DNA from: Clostridium cavendishii DSM 21758
Lineage (GTDB): Bacteria > Bacillota > Clostridia > Clostridiales > Clostridiaceae
Direction: 5' to 3'
NCBI RefSeq assembly: GCF_900141845.1
Contig: NZ_FQZB01000014.1
Location: 142,883 to 206,882, forward strand
DNA length: 64,000 nucleotides
The notes below the pieces were generated by a model that worked only from the letters and a program-made list of their open reading frames with translations, ran no database searches and had not been told where the DNA came from. Below are positions 63,134 through 64,000 of the stretch, in pieces. Positions within the stretch are counted from its first letter, which is position 1. Each line of letters begins with the position of its first letter. A program made the translations under genes and the position numbers.

Positions 63134-63434
63134 CTAAATCCACCCTCCTTTTGAAGTTATCCACATGAGTTATCAACTTTTCCACACTTTTCTGTTAATA
63201 ATTCATTTAATATACATAATTTTATTAAATGTATTATCTATTTTATTACTTTTAATATAATTATTTTTATAAATATAGCTTAATTATAGCTAATCTTGTT
63301 ATATATTATATGCTATTTACATTATTATAATATATTTGTGCCTTAATTCTCTATAGTTATCCACATTTTTAACATTTGTCCACAGCTTTTTTCCTTTTTT
63401 CTGTGGACAAATCCTTTTTTTCTGTGAAAAAAAT
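63134..63434. promoter_or_regulatory. AT-rich region with a cluster of DnaA-box-like sites
   Basis: Perfect TTATCCACA at 63157-63165 and 63357-63365; one-mismatch TTTTCCACA at 63178-63186, TTGTCCACA at 63376-63384 and the same word inverted at 63402-63410. The two sets are separated by about 170 bases of nearly pure A/T. No dnaA, dnaN or rpmH is beside it in the window. Confidence 0.5.
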
Positions 63435-63463
63435 AAAAAACTACTCAAAAGAGTAGTTTTTTT
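63435..63463. terminator. Terminator of the rRNA/tRNA operon
   Basis: AAAACTACTC / GAGTAGTTTT with T runs on both strands, downstream of tRNA-Glu on the minus strand. Confidence 0.9.
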
Positions 63464-63540
63464 ATGTAAAACTTTATTAATATCCTACATATATATGAAC
63501 TGGATAAATTCTCGAGCTATTTATCCAGTTGCATAGAATT

Positions 63541-63615
63541 TGGTGACTCCTAGGGGAATCGAACCCCTGTTACCACCGTGAAAGGGTGGTGTCTTGACCG
63601 CTTGACCAAGGAGCC
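63541..63615 (-). tRNA. tRNA-Glu (anticodon TTC)
   Basis: 75 bases including encoded CCA. Acceptor GGCTCCT / AGGAGTC, anticodon loop CTTTCAC, T loop GGTTCGATTCC. It follows 5S rRNA in the operon. Confidence 0.97.
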
Positions 63616-63663
63616 AAATATCAAAATCTTAACTTAAAAATCACTTAATATTAAGATTTTAAC

Positions 63664-63779
63664 CTGGCAACCACTTACTCTCCCACACAGTCTCCCGTGC
63701 AGTACCATCAGCCGTAATTTGCTTAACCGTCGTGTTCGGAATGGGTACGGGTGTTACCAAATTACGCATCATTACCAGA
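63664..63779 (-). rRNA. rrf: 5S ribosomal RNA
   Basis: 116 bases from TCTGGTAATGATG to GGTTGCCAG, with the conserved CCCATTCCGAACACG in loop C and ATGGTACTGC. Ends are estimated from the closing helix. Confidence 0.95.
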
Positions 63780-63920
63780 TGCTTTTGCTATTTCACAGAA
63801 ATCTTAGATTTCGTTTTGAAATAGTACTCATTAGCCAAAGCTTTTGAGTTTCCTTTTTAAGAGTTTGTTCTCTGAAAATTGCATATACAAATCTTAGTTT
63901 TTGTTAATTACCTTTTATTT

Positions 63921-64000
63921 TGGTCAAGCCCTCGATCTATTAGTATGAGTCAGCTGAACATGTTACCATGCTTACACCCCTCACCTATCAACCTTGTGTT
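63921..64000 (-). rRNA. rrl: 23S ribosomal RNA, 3' end
   Basis: The last 80 bases of the gene: the minus strand ends CTAATAGATCGAGGGCTTGA followed by CC, typical of clostridial 23S. The gene continues beyond the window. A spacer of about 140 bases separates it from 5S. Confidence 0.95.

Noticed and set aside
63134..63434. Chromosomal replication origin
   Set aside because: DnaA-box-like words alone are not enough; dnaA, dnaN and rpmH are not visible.

Overview
The DNA is very AT-rich, and nearly every gene starts with a strong AGGAGG-type ribosome site, often with TTG or GTG as start codon. The gene families are a clostridial M9 collagenase, desulfoferrodoxin, an L-box lysine riboswitch before lysA, a DUF3006/signal peptidase pair, HelD, DUF5702 and Flp1-type pilin proteins. 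Together these point to an anaerobic Clostridium sensu stricto (Clostridiaceae). The species cannot be fixed from this window. Almost all genes read on the minus strand; only prfC, a small protein near 31.7 kb and a cation efflux gene read on the plus strand.

Layout. (1) 1-5.05 kb: a collagenase cut by the window edge, then prfC. (2) 5.05-9.7 kb: an accessory zone of small immunity-like genes, broken toxin 3' ends (one a TNT-type NAD glycohydrolase remnant with two nonsense codons), IS110 scraps, a copied scrap of the prepilin peptidase genes, and an orphan toxin cassette with its immunity gene. (3) 9.7-25.0 kb: a complete Tad/Flp pilus locus, in order of transcription FHA protein, PP2C phosphatase, CpaE/TadZ, TadA, TadB, TadC, Flp pilin, TadE, DUF5702 (TadG-like) protein, lipoprotein, then a decaying tandem array of the last two, a TadE-type protein ending in a toxin domain, its immunity gene and two prepilin peptidases. 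(4) 25.2-29.8 kb: an operon built around a double glutathionylspermidine-synthase-like ATP-grasp protein with a Ser-rich secreted partner, loosely like E. coli ygiBC. (5) 29.9-33.3 kb: HAD phosphatase, desulfoferrodoxin, a small unknown and a coiled-coil NlpC/P60 hydrolase. (6) 33.6-49.0 kb: a 2792-residue cyclic beta-1,2-glucan synthase-type protein, M18 aminopeptidase, SH3-repeat amidase, CDF transporter and an LTA synthase-like enzyme. (7) 49.3-64 kb: a deacetylase-like lipoprotein, a polar amino acid ABC transporter, helD, ftsH, lepB, lysA, a TIM-barrel protein, a NUDIX enzyme, sfsA, a cluster of DnaA-box-like sites, and the 3' end of an rRNA operon (23S, 5S, tRNA-Glu).

The most interesting system is the Tad-linked toxin group. 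The 450-residue protein at 11647-12999 carries the same G|S-[IM]-T-V-E prepilin-peptidase signal as the pilus subunits around it, a TadE-like body, an Asn/Thr/Lys-rich linker, and a C-terminal toxin-like domain followed 13 bases later by a small immunity-like gene. An orphan cassette 3 kb away (8870-9655) carries the same body end and linker but a different toxin domain and a different immunity gene. This is the pattern of tip-swapping polymorphic toxins, here on what looks like a minor pilin. I know of no described delivery of polymorphic toxins by a Tad pilus. That role is inference from sequence layout.
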